From contig OZ234496.1 in assembly GCA_965153455.1 (NCBI GenBank), forward strand, positions 19,150,304-19,214,303: 64,000 nt of DNA, read 5' to 3'. Below the pieces are notes generated by a model, which made no database searches, had not been told where the DNA came from, and was given only the letters and a program-made list of their open reading frames with translations. Position numbers and translations under genes: made by a program. The stretch's first letter is position 1. Every line of letters starts with the position of its first letter. Shown piece after piece: positions 12,734-23,551 of this stretch. This DNA is from Sphagnum compactum. Its lineage: Eukaryota; Bryophyta; Sphagnopsida; Sphagnales.

Positions 12734-14236
12734 CTACATTTCCAAAACCTCTTTATATACGACATTTCGCATGTATCTATCGGGACCCTGGCCGTTGAAA
12801 ATTTTGATGTTTGCACTACTTGTGACCCGTGAAATAGCAACATACAGCTGACCATGGGAATAGACCGGAGACGGCAAATATACCCCAACGTCGTTGAATG
12901 TCTGACCTTGACTCTTGTTGATTGTGATCGCAAATGCCACTCAAACTAGAAATTGAGGACGATGCAAAACAAATGGCCAATCAGTCCCAGAGGGGGACAT
13001 GATGATGCGAGGTATGAGCACATGTTTGCCAACATTATTTCCTATGATGATTTCCGCTTCAATGACACGCTGACCCAATCTTTTGACAATCAACCTTGTA
13101 CCATTGCACAATCCTATTGATTGATTGAGATTACGCAACAAAAGGATTGGCACACCCACTTTGAGTTCCAGCTTATGATTTGCGATACCGCTGAATTGCA
13201 AAGTGTTTAGAAATTCCACCGGATATAATGAATCCATTGAAACTCCTGCGGGAACATTTGCACCTTCTTCTGTTGGAGTCAAAGAATTTGCGCTCAGGTA
13301 CGTGTGCGATTATTCAGATAGCGATTCTAAAATTGCATTGTTGACTTCATCAACGTCAGTATTTTTGGGGGCTAGAATGTTGCGTTGCATAAAATACATG
13401 GCATTTCCAGAGTGGCACCGGTGATCCGGATAGATCGTTCGGATTAATCCTCTTAAGCTGTAATCTTCTGCTGGTAGCCTCATATGGGATGGAATCTTGA
13501 TCCAATCTGGATCGACACCTTCTTCTTCTGCAATGGTAGGAAGATTACTGTCTCCAACATTCAACACCTATTTGGCAAACTCTCGCTGCTCTTTAGAATT
13601 GGTTGTCATGACTTGCATGTTGATATGAAGACGAAGAATTGTAACATGTTGCCAAAGATGCGATCGAGGCAAGGAAGCACTGACAATGTCTTCTCGTCCC
13701 CCCTTGGGAACAACAGGCAAGATCTGTCGAAAATCCCCACCAAGGATCACGATTTTCCCACCAAAGATTTTATCGGTTGCCTGTGCGTCATCTAATTGCA
13801 TCAAATCACGCAGGGTGCGATTAAGAGCTTCGAAAGTTCGGCGATGCATCATCGGTGCCTCATCCCAAATGGTCAGATTAGTTTTATGCACCAACTCGGC
13901 CACTTTCATCTGTTGTGTGATGTTGCAAGTTGACTCATCGTGTAGATCAATCAGAATCTTGAATCTTGAATGGGCGGTTTTACCACCCAGAAGCAACAAA
14001 GATGCAGTTCCTGATGAGGCAATTGCAAGCACGATTTTGCCTTGCCCTCGTAGACGGGACAGAAGTGTTGTCCAAACAAATGTTTTGCCGGTTCCACCAC
14101 TGCCATACACAAAGAATAATCTTCCCTCTTTGTTTGTCACGGCATTCAAAATAGTTTCGTATGTGTTGCACCGATCATCGTTGAGCCTATCTTCTGCATT
14201 GTCTGCATCTATGGTCAATGAATGCCGATCATAAGC
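12734..14236 (-). pseudogene. Helitron PIF1-type helicase half, inverted and broken
   Basis: One minus-strand frame runs from about 14236 down to the stop at 12734 with three internal stops and no frameshift: TAG at 13568-13570, TAA at 13310-13312 and TGA at 12941-12943. Motifs in order are Walker A GSGGTGKT, the IWDEAPM DExx box, GGDFRQILPV, GLCNGTRLIV, and the C-terminal [21 protein letters not shown] with YVAISRV. These are the PIF1/Helitron helicase hallmarks. An in-frame TAG at 14237-14239 bounds the frame upstream, and no FGLP-type linker motif is seen beyond it. The protein ends at its natural C-terminus. Confidence 0.85.
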
Positions 14237-14523
14237 CTATAAAGTCTTTAGGATGCATCTTGATCTTCTCATTGTCTGAATATTTTTTTGTTTTCAAAAT
14301 TGTTAGTCACCTATTTTGGCTACATAGCAATCGAGAGAATGAGAAAAATTACAAACTCACTATGGAGGAGAAGAAGAGAGAGAAACAGAGTTATTAGAAT
14401 TGGACGAGAAAGTGCCCAAAACACAAATTAGGTCAAAACTTAGCACCTGTTTTTCTTTGTTGCGAAATCTCCCTCCAAATCTTTTCTGATCCCTTTACCA
14501 TTCGAGCTTTCTGTGGCTGGCTA

Positions 14524-17355
14524 ATGGCCTGGCCGTCGCTTTTGAGTCGGACACCGCTTGCGACCATGGCCATGCTGTTGCCCTTTCTCTCGCCTTCGCT
14601 TTCCTGTCGACGCTTTCGTTGTTGCTATTCACAACAATCTGTGAGTTTTCTTTTTTCCTTCTGCACTTCTTCTTGTTCCTTGTGTTGGCATTGCAGTTTG
14701 GAGCAAGGATTTTTTCATTTTTCTGACGACCGGATTTGGTCTTTTCTTGGTGCCGCGGGGTGGTGGTGGTGGTAGTGCAGGTAAGGACGCGGGAGAGGGA
14801 TCAGGGACCCGGGAGGTGGAAGCTGCTTCTGGATAGGGAATGGCTTCTTCCGGATCCGGCAACAAAGCTGAAGGAAGTCTATTTGGAGGAGGAGCCAAAG
14901 GCGGGAAAACGATCTGGGACGCTGTCGTTTTACGTGATACGAGATGACTTGCTTCACCCCATCATGGGTGGTAACAAGCTGCGCAAACTGGATGCAATCA
15001 TCCCGTTCTTCCAGGGCCATGGGATCACTGACGTGGTACGTAGGTTGTGTAATACAGATCAGTATGACAGTTTTAGGGTTTAGGGTTTGTCGCTTGAGAA
15101 TTCTTTGGTCAGCAAGATCTTGAGAGCAAGAATTTGAGAGTTTGAATTCCATGGCAGGTTTCATCACTTTGCAAAGGAATTAGGGGTGTAAGTTTTGGAT
15201 TATTTTTTTGTGTAACAGTTTCAAGCGCCTGGCTGATGAATTTGATAGCGAGTGGCAGATTTTTGCAGTGTTTATTGTGATTTTCTATGAGAGTGTTGCT
15301 GTGTAATGGCAGGTGACATGTGGTGGTTGTCAAAGTGCACACACAGCTGCTGTTGGTATGTTCCAGAACTAGATTTCATTCAACAATGGCTTCTCATCTT
15401 TACTTTGTGATATAAACGAGTTGTTCATCATCCGTCATCAAGCACAGGTGGTTCAAACCATCCATCTTGTATAAGGTCAGTCGGCATTGATATGATGCTT
15501 ATTTTCTATTGTGTGCTGTATTGTGTGCAGCTGTAGCATGTGCAGAGCATAGCATGAGAGCTCACTTGTTGCTGCGTGGAGAGAGACCAGTGATCCCAAC
15601 AGGCTACAATTTGGTTGCAGGGATGTATGGTCAAGTCACATACATTCCTCGCTCTGAGTACTCTGAACGCAAAAGCATGCTCCAACACCATGCTGTCCGT
15701 ATATCTGATGCCAACTCAGCATCAGTGGTCTGGTTGCATTCTCCAGAATTGTGTGCTGAGCTTCCGATTCCTGATTCTCAACCCACAGTGCCAGATATGA
15801 GAGTTGCATCCGGAGACCTTTATAAAAACAGTGGTCCAAGGAAAATTGCAATTTTAAATGAAGGAGCTGGCGAGTCTTTTGCATTACTAGGTTGGTCTCC
15901 TCTTCTTTTCCAGCCAATGTGGTTTTGGGTTTGTGCAACGATCTGACAATTGATGAAACCCAGCACATGTGTCCAGACTCTCCTGCAAAGTTTTGAAATT
16001 TCACTGAGCAATTGTTAGAGTATGCAAGCCAAGGAAAGTCCATCTTCAGCTTTTGTCATTGGCTAGCCAGCTTCAGAATCAGTAGTTACATGTCTTTTAC
16101 CACCTGCACTGTCCCTTGGTCTTGTTGATTGTCAACACTTTGTCAGGTGCTTCTTTTCATGCAGATCTGCAGTTCTGGGTCATGCTTGGCTAAGGTGCTC
16201 CATACCTGGTGGATGTCTAGGATTGATACGACTGGTCGATTATTTGTCACAGCCAAGCTGTTTTGGAAAGGAAGGCATTTTGCGGATTGTGGTTGACTGT
16301 GGCACAGGAACCACAGCTGTTGGCCTTGCACTAGGCATTGTACTTTTTGGGTATGTTTTGCTACACTGAAGTTCAATTGCAGAGTGTGTTTTCTGTTATT
16401 TTCTACTTGGTGGTAGGATCACTATGTCAGCATTCTCAATTCATTTAGATAAGGGTCCTGGTAAGGTAATGGTTCAAGTTTTTCTAAGCGGCTAAGTTAG
16501 CTTTATGTATCCTATCTCAGTTTGGGGTCAGTGGGGAGTTATGGCAGCTCATTACTGCTATTCAAGATGAAGCTGATGGTCTGACACTTTGTGAGCAACA
16601 CTCATAAGTTTATGACCACACTCATTGTCATGTTCCCTTCACATTGTTATTGTGGATTTTTCTCTGCAATCTCATAGATGTATCTTAGTTTTGGGTTGCA
16701 ATTATGTAACTTGGCTAGTCACAGGACACTATTGCCCATACTTCTCCAACTTGTTGGAACTTTATTGGTGAATTTGGTAGACTCCATTGGCAGGTTGTGG
16801 GCGTGATGCTTGCAGACAACTGTGAGGGTTACAAGAGGCATGCAGAGAGTCTGCTCTCAGAGTTCAGACAACAGTCTGTCCCCAAGGAATTGTATTGTGA
16901 CTTCCCTTGCCGAGGTGATAACCTTCCAATCATTTGGCGAGAAAGGTGCAGGCCCCGCAAGTATGTAATCTGTGATTTGTGTATCCTCATCCATTTCTAA
17001 TTTTGGTCACAATTTGAAATAGGAGAAAAATGCTGCTCGCCTCTTTCTTATATTGATGAAGTTTAGCATTTCTACCATTATGTGGATTGCATTGTTTCAG
17101 ACTCTAACAAGTTGTTTGATTTGGTGCAGATTTGGCAAAATCTATGCAGGGGAGATAGGGGCATGTCAGCACATTGCTCAAAGCAATGGTATTCTACTGG
17201 ATCCCATTTACACACTTGCTGGCTGGGAAGTGGCACAGGAACTTTGCTGTGAAGAAGAATCAAAAGATGGGGGGGGTAAGGTGGCATTGCTTCATACAGG
17301 TGGGACCTTGGGTTTATTTGGTCTAGCTCAGAGGTTTCCTCACCACTTTGAGTAA
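14524..17355 (+). CDS. D-cysteine desulfhydrase / ACC deaminase-like PLP enzyme (At3g26115 type)
   Basis: Seven exons give one phase-consistent protein of 436 residues: 14524-14640, 14781-15035, 15313-15355, 15531-15890, 16221-16350, 16781-16960 and 17130-17355. All introns are GT..AG. The family belongs to the tryptophan synthase beta fold. Plant members degrade D-cysteine to pyruvate, H2S and ammonia, usually in mitochondria. Exon 1 encodes an Arg/Ser/Leu-rich leader without acidic residues that fits an organelle transit peptide. Lys-105 in MGGNKLRKLD is the expected PLP Schiff-base lysine. VTCGGCQSAHTAAVAV spans the tiny 43-nt exon 3. DCGTGTTAVG is the likely phosphate-binding loop, and HTGGTLGLFGLA lies near the C-terminus. 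Exon 6 was placed at 16781 because the AG at 16793 would break the frame, while 16781 yields FGLHWQVVGVMLAD as in relatives. Length matches the plant enzyme. The substrate is inferred from family, and other small-molecule substrates are possible. Confidence 0.9.
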
Positions 17356-20300
17356 ATATCACATCGCTTTCTCCTGGCAATCTTGGTGGATGATGCATTG
17401 CGATTTCTGGAAACTACTTGGTGTCACTAAGTAACAAGTTTATGCAGTTTAGATAGCATGGTCAGTTCCATACACTGTTGTTTCAACCCCTATTTCTCCA
17501 GGTCAAAACTGCACAGCTACATTGGAACGGGTCTGGCAAAGGTGTTAGGCCTCTTGGTCATCAGGGAGAATTGAGCTATGTTGGAGATAACTGAGTTATC
17601 TGGTTAGCATAGGTATGGCTTTGCAGACATCTGGAGTCCTGCAGAGCTTAGAACAAGATGACATGTGGGGGCGGAAGTAAAATGACATTGGACCAAACCT
17701 GTTGATGAAAGAAGTCAGTACCACTTAGCTAAACTATGGAATTACAGTGGTCTTAGCGAGTCAGTGGAATCTGTCAAAGGTGAGGTCTGTGCATTGTCAT
17801 TTGAATTCAGTAAGTCAATAAGCTTACTCTGGACAGTTTTAACGTGCTGGAAGAACTCTTTTAAGCACTACAATTTTGGAGGAATGTCGTTCAGGGGATC
17901 CTTTGGATAAAGTCTGATCTTTTTACTGCAGTGTGAAGTCCATTAAGCTGTAATCAGTACAAGCATGAGTGGTAAGTATGGTTTGTGAGAAGCCTCCAGT
18001 GGCCAGACAAGAAATGGACTTGTACCATATATAATTCCGACAATCTCATATATGGGTGGACACATCCAGTGCACTCATGGGAAGCCCTTTATTGATCAAC
18101 ACAGCAGCAGTGATACAGCTTGTTTTACACTGACCCGCATGGTGAATGTTGTACTCTTCACTGTGATGTAATGGGAATAATCACCCCCCTTTAACCACAA
18201 GGTTTAGGGTTTGATTTTTGTTCAATTTTTTTTTCCACAGATGAAATGGATGAAAAAAGGTATATCCCATGAGCAACTTCTTCAAGCTATATGCTCTTAA
18301 GGAACAACTTCTTGCAAAAGAAGGCAATTAAGTCACTTGGAAGTTTTGAATAAGTTGCTCCAAAGAACAACCTGCTCACAGAGAACAACATAAAGGTGAC
18401 TTGAATTTTTAAGACAAAAATGTAGAGGATAAACTTTGTTCAAATTTTAAGAAAATTATTTTATATAAAAGCTCTCAAAGTGAAAATATTAAATATTGCA
18501 ATCTTCATTTGAAATTATGAGCTATGATCAAAAGAAGGGCTAAAAATCAAATTGCTAGCAATTTGACTTCTGACAACCAATCCCATGTGAGCAGAAATAG
18601 TGCAAACAAGTTATGGGTTCTAACCAGTGTGCAGCCACTCACTAGGGTGTTGTGCTATGATGTTGCCAAAAACTTGACATCCTTTAAATTCTCCCTTTTC
18701 TTTTTTCTTATTCCTTTGTACATTTTTCGAATCTGCAGTGTGTTTAGAAACAAAGTTTTGCAGGGTTTTCCAATTACAACCTGAGGCAATCCCAGCCTAA
18801 TACTAGCACCAATTTGGTAGGTACTAGCTGATGTAATGCAAGCGTATACTTATCTTATATCATTTTCCATACCAGATTTATACCTACCGTGGAAAAATCA
18901 GTCTTGAACCCAATACCAGGACCACCAAGCTCGTATCAAGCTCAGCAAGCTCAAATCAAGCTCATATGAAAGTTTTTTTTTCAATATCCAATACAATGAC
19001 CAGACTTGTATGTTCAAAAGTCTGATATTGGTGCAACAAATGTTATCTATGGTGGTGACTTCGCAGGTTTGTCACTAAATAATTATGAGGAAACAAGTTC
19101 AGGACTTTTGCGATATTACAACATCTACTTAACAAGTAAAACGTACACCTTAATAACATTTCGATTGTTATGCCAAAATCTTAGGAGAAATATATCTATC
19201 TATGAAGGAAGGTAGTTTGTTTTGTTTTGTAGTTATGAGATCCACCAAACGAGGATGCTTCAGATTGTGTTCTTGGTGTCTTTGGAAAGCTCTGGACGAG
19301 GAGGGGTGCATGGCCTTGGTTCCATGGCGTTTGGACTTGTGGTGAATATTGAATGACTTGAATGATTTCTTCACTGAAAATTAAATTAAATCGTAGCTGA
19401 AAATTTCGGAGGAATTGGAATGTGCCTTTGGTGTCGTTGGAAAGATCGTGATGTGTTTTCGAGTAAGTTAATTGCAGTGGCAGCTGATTCATTCTCCTAC
19501 TCTGATTGTAATGGGAGGCAGAATCAGCCCCTGCAGCCAATTCTGCCACCTAACCTTATTTTGTTAGCAACCTACCTGCTGTTAACACCAGAGAACAGGC
19601 CGTAGAAGGCTGATTCTGTGAGGTGTGCCTTCCTTGGGGTCGCCCAGGGAGTGCGTAACTCGTAGAATCGGCCTTCTATAGCTCAAACTCTAGGGCACAA
19701 TACGGTTTGTTCAGAATGAATGGAACCCTGCACATAGCTGTGGACAAGACCTAAGGCAAAGCTTGAGCCTAGACGAAGGCCAGTAGGGTATAATAAGTCT
19801 TAGAGGCAAAAGGCTGAGCCATAATGCGCAATGCGAAGCCCATTCCAAGAAATTAACCAGCTATAATAAGAGAGATTAAATTCTGCCGATCGATCAATCT
19901 GAGAGGAATGATGTCCTGGTGAAGCTTTCTCAAATTCTACGCAGCAGATTATAGACGTAATACTCCAAATATGCTGATTTCAAAAGGAAGAATCTGACGC
20001 CAATTCATAATAATCCACTCTAATCTAGAAAATTGGGAGTCTGGACATGACATTTTCTGACTCTTAATTTACACAAAAATGGCAGAATTGGCCTGTGAAA
20101 TTTGTGACATTTTTCCCCTATTGCTTCAAGAAGGAAAAGCTTTGCCTCTCTCTTTTTTTAGGGTTTGCTTTTTGCTCCAGAATTTCTGTGTTGGTGTGGA
20201 GGGAGTGGTAGGACGACGACAAAGGGCAGCTCGCTTGTGATTTCATGCGCTGTGGCTGCGCGACGAAGCTTGTGTTATATTTGACAGAGAAGGAAGTGGA

Positions 20301-20538
20301 GAAGTGCGGAAAGTGGCCGATTTTCTTTAGTTTTTGGATTAAGGGGATTGTTTGTAGTGGGAGGCTTGCGGCGATTTGCAGAAGACTGATACAAAGGCTA
20401 TCTGCTGTAGTATTTCTCTTGCTGGTCGTTGTGTACGCGGGTGCGTGGCGCTTTGGACGGAGAAAAGGAAAGGTCGAAGGGAGGCGGGCAAGATTTAGGG
20501 ATCATCATTTGGGGAGGAGGGAAAGACAGAGACAGATT

Positions 20539-20539
<1 letters not shown>
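17356..20539. other. Intergenic region between the desulfhydrase and GCIP-like genes
   Basis: It holds the 3' flank of the desulfhydrase gene and the promoter side of the GCIP-like gene. I find no convincing coding frame, tRNA or complete transposon. Some short frames exist, but none has family motifs. Confidence 0.5.

Positions 20540-20605
<66 letters not shown>
20539..20605 (+). repeat. (GT)n(GA)n microsatellite directly before the GCIP-like start codon
   Basis: About 24 bases of GT units pass into about 40 bases of GA units, interrupted once, ending immediately before the ATG at 20606. In mRNA sense this would be a GU/GA-rich 5' leader touching the start codon. The frame stays open through it, but the repeat is not conserved protein. 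Confidence 0.9.
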
Positions 20606-20609
<4 letters not shown>

Positions 20610-21973
20610 GGCGGACTCAGAAAGGTCGAGTAGCGGACTTGTCGAGGTCATTGCAGCGAGGAACGGCATCGCTTCGTGAGACTGTCTTGCTCTTGAACGA
20701 CACCGCACCTATAGAGGGAGTCAAGGGAGATTGGGGAGAGGTGAAGAAGGTGGCGGAGCAGGTGGCGAAGCACGCGACCACAATAGGGATGCTGTGGGCT
20801 CAAGGGGTAAAAGTTGAAGACGCAAACCAAGCATTGAAGACCTATTTCGATTGCTTGCAAGGATTGCTGTTGCTCTGCCATGGCTGTACTGTCGGTGCTG
20901 GTCCCACTCTGCTTGTCACGATTCGCAATGCCGCTCAGCAGGTATTGGATGCAAGCCTCACCCTTCTCACCCGGGCCGTCTCTTTCTCTATCAAAGGAGC
21001 GGAGAAGCAAGAGTGTGAGGCAGTGTTACCTGCACTGGTTGGATGTGTGTGGGAAGCTTGCAACACGCTGAAAAAGACGCCATTCACAAACCGAGGAGCC
21101 ATCGGCCGGAGTCTTGCTCAAGTGGCCACTTCTGTCAAGGATGTGTTGCGAGAGATCAAGGAGATGAGAGAAGGACGGAGCTCTGAGCCCAATGCTTGTG
21201 ACTGTGGCCATGATCATGGTGATGCAACAAGGAATGAAGCTGGTAGGCACCGTCCTGGCCATAGCCATAGCCACAGCCATGATCACTCTGGACATGACCA
21301 TTGTAGCCATGATCACTCGCATGACCTTCATTCTCATGATCATTCTGGCCATGGTCATTGTGGACATGATCACACTCATTCTGGGCACAACCATGGCCAC
21401 AATCATTCACAGCACCACTCTCACAATCATCCTGGCCATTCTCATTGTGAACATGAAAATGATGGACACAGACTTTCTCACAATCTTTCTCATTCTCACG
21501 ATCACTCTGGTCATGAGCACTGTGGACATGGAGACGAAGAAACAAGCAACGGGGATGGCGACTCTGGTGTTGAAAGCTTGGATTTCAATGAACAACTTTC
21601 TGAGGAGGAGATTGCAGTGGTTGAGGCAGCAAAAGGTGTGGTGGACTCTTCTCTTGGATTCATCAAGCAGCTTCTATATGTAGCTGCAGAGATGCCTCAA
21701 GACACGGAAGAGTCCTCCACTGTCTTCTTAGAGAATGTACTCAAGCATTGCAAAGGGCTTGGAGCTGAAATGGATGAGTTTGGTGCATCTCTGTACCCAC
21801 CACAGGAGACAAACCAGCTGCGAGATAGCATTGTGAAGATGGAGGTGTTGGTAGATCAGATCAACACACAAGTGAGAGAAACTAGAGGCTCCTTGCCTGA
21901 GGGTTTGGATCTTGCTTGCAAAAGCTTGCAGAATGCAAAGGTGGAGCTCACACAAACTCTTGGTGGGTTATAG
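20606..21973 (+). CDS. Cyclin-D1-binding protein 1 (GCIP/CCNDBP1) homologue with His-rich insertion
   Basis: An intronless 455-residue frame. The start at 20606 (MGRTQKGR) was chosen because plant relatives (At1g22970/At1g71150 type) begin MGR and because the frame upstream is only a microsatellite. Residues 45-190 carry family blocks: HATTIGMLWAQG, YFDCLQGLLLLCHGCTVGAGPTL, VWEACNTLKKTP, and the tract running from AIGRSLAQVA to VKDVLREIKE. Residues 328-455 hold the second helical half with CKGLGAEMDEFGASLYPPQE. Between them, residues 198-309 form an insertion with about 40 His plus Cys, Asp, Ser and Gly in units such as HDHSGH and HCGHDH. Relatives I remember have only a short acidic linker there. 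GCIP proteins bind D-type cyclins and HLH factors and restrain cell-cycle entry in animals, and the plant role is poorly known. Metal binding by the insertion is inferred. Confidence 0.88.
21197..21532 (+). repeat. His-rich coding minisatellite inside the GCIP-like gene
   Basis: Degenerate repeats built on CATGATCACTCTGG and CATTGTGGACATGA words encode HDHSGH and HCGHDH units. Codon use alternates CAT and CAC and the units drift, so the array is not freshly expanded. The reading frame is kept throughout, and both flanks return directly to conserved GCIP sequence. Confidence 0.85.
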
Positions 21974-23551
21974 CATGTATCTGGGAAGGAGCCTCAATTC
22001 TTGGTTCAACTTTCTTCATTCACTGCCATTGTCTACATTATGTTCAGTTCCCGATGATTCTCCTCAAACAAGCAAAGGGGCAATTTTTAAATTATGTCCT
22101 GAGGATATTTCTATTGTTCTTTCTTTTGTGCAATTGTTTTGGAGAAGCTGGAGTCTTGGTGAAAGTATGAAAGTTGTTTGTTCATGCTACCTGTGCTATC
22201 CCACAAGTATGAGCAACCTCAAAATTCACTAACATCCATGACTTTGTTGATCCCTGGTCATGCCTTGTAAATGTGTTTTGATTTCGGGCCTGGACTCTGT
22301 GTATTTAGTACTTTAGCTACAAGCATGGGGTGATGCTGGGTATTTGAGCTCGAAATTTTTCATTACTACATGAAACCTATTTTGTACTGCTAAGTGAACA
22401 AAAGGAATGGCACTGGGTTTCATTGATATGACCTTTTGGCAGTTGTTGGACACCACCTCCTGTTGTTAAGTCAAGAAATGGTGTAGGCAGTATGTTTGGT
22501 TGCTGAATTGCCCAAATATTCTTGTCAAATTACCAATTGTCTGTTCAAGTCACAAAACATGCAGTATCTGAGAAAGTTGATAATTCCAAAACAAAGTGCC
22601 TCTCAGAAATAATGTTTCTGAGTGAACTCTAAGTGGTGCTACAAGCCACAGGAGGTTGTTGCAGTGTAAGTATTACCACCCATTTTCTTATTCTTCAATA
22701 GATACAGATTTTTGTGCCAAAGAACTGGCTCACTTCTCACCTGCAGTTTATTATCAATCCATTCTTCTGTGACCTCTCTCTTCTTAGAGGTGTGTCTAAA
22801 ATCTACACTCAACTTCTATGTGTGGGTGGTTCCAGAATTCCAAGTAAATGGATAGTGCAGGAGGCACATAGGATTTGCATTGTAGCCTCTGTGGAGCATC
22901 AGTGGATGCTAGATGCAAAAGGCACTTAAAAGATTTTCTCAAACATCATCTATTGTTAGATTGTACAGGGCCTATAGAGAGTTACTCTTGACAGCTTATG
23001 CTTGATGGTAGATGTGGATACCTACTGTTTACAATTATTAGTGATCAATGTCATGAATACTCCGGGGGCAAGCTTTCTTGAATCTGTTCTGAATGTGTAC
23101 AAAGCTTTGTCAACATGATTCTGATGAGCAGATAGGTTTTAAGCATAAGCATGAAAGTCTCAGACAGATTAGATGCATGAAAAACTGGTACTCCATCTGC
23201 AAACCAGAACGAACCACATATTCAAGGTTCCCCCTTGCTGAAAGATGTGGGCAAACTGAATGTAGTTTTGATTCCAAGCAACTAACCAACTACAAGCAAT
23301 TAGAAATCTTACAAGGGTTCCCTCTCCTCTGCTCTCATTGTTTTCCAGCTTTGAGCTGCCTTGAAGCACCACCTCATTTTGTTCAATTGTGGAACCTAAG
23401 AAGAGTTCACATACCCAAAGATGTACTCCCCCATTGCTTTAACCTCTAATCAACAAATTGTTCAGAGTTCCCCAACTATTGCATAATCCATCCCTACATT
23501 GGAATGGACATTTACATTTCCTCATTCTATTGCTTTTCCCACTGGAAAAAC
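21974..23551. other. 3' flank of the GCIP-like gene and spacer
   Basis: No coding frame with family motifs is seen on either strand. The first several hundred bases probably include the 3' UTR. The region separates convergently arranged coding sequences (GCIP-like plus strand, LRR minus strand). Confidence 0.45.

Larger units (their letters stand above)
9881..14236. mobile_element. Decayed Helitron with internally inverted helicase half
   Basis: Coding remnants of a Helitron RepHel protein fill this stretch. The Rep half reads on the plus strand up to 12680 and the helicase half reads on the minus strand from about 14236 to 12734, so the two halves converge tail to tail. In an intact Helitron both halves form one protein on one strand. 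The linker between them (roughly a hundred or more residues) is missing or unrecognisable. I could not define the TC 5' end, the 3' hairpin or the CTRR end by eye, so element borders are those of the coding remnants. Confidence 0.8.

Noticed and set aside
13686-14234. Plus-strand 182-codon frame across the helicase half
   Set aside because: It is the complementary-strand shadow of the inverted helicase, whose motifs read clearly on the minus strand.
15072-15085. Two TTTAGGG units resembling plant telomere repeat
   Set aside because: Only two units inside an intron. This is a common telo-box-like word, not an interstitial telomere.
16794-16960. Exon 6 of the desulfhydrase starting at 16794
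   Set aside because: It leaves a one-base phase error with the preceding exon. The acceptor at 16780 restores phase and adds conserved residues.
20429-20605. Upstream extension of the GCIP-like frame
   Set aside because: It encodes only a repeat (Cys-Val and Arg-Glu units) from the microsatellite, and family members start MGR at 20606.
21026-21545. Two minus-strand open frames of 126-129 codons rich in Met or in His/Asp across the GCIP-like gene
   Set aside because: They are antisense shadows of the CATGATCAC-type repeat coding the His-rich tract. The plus frame matches a known family on both sides.
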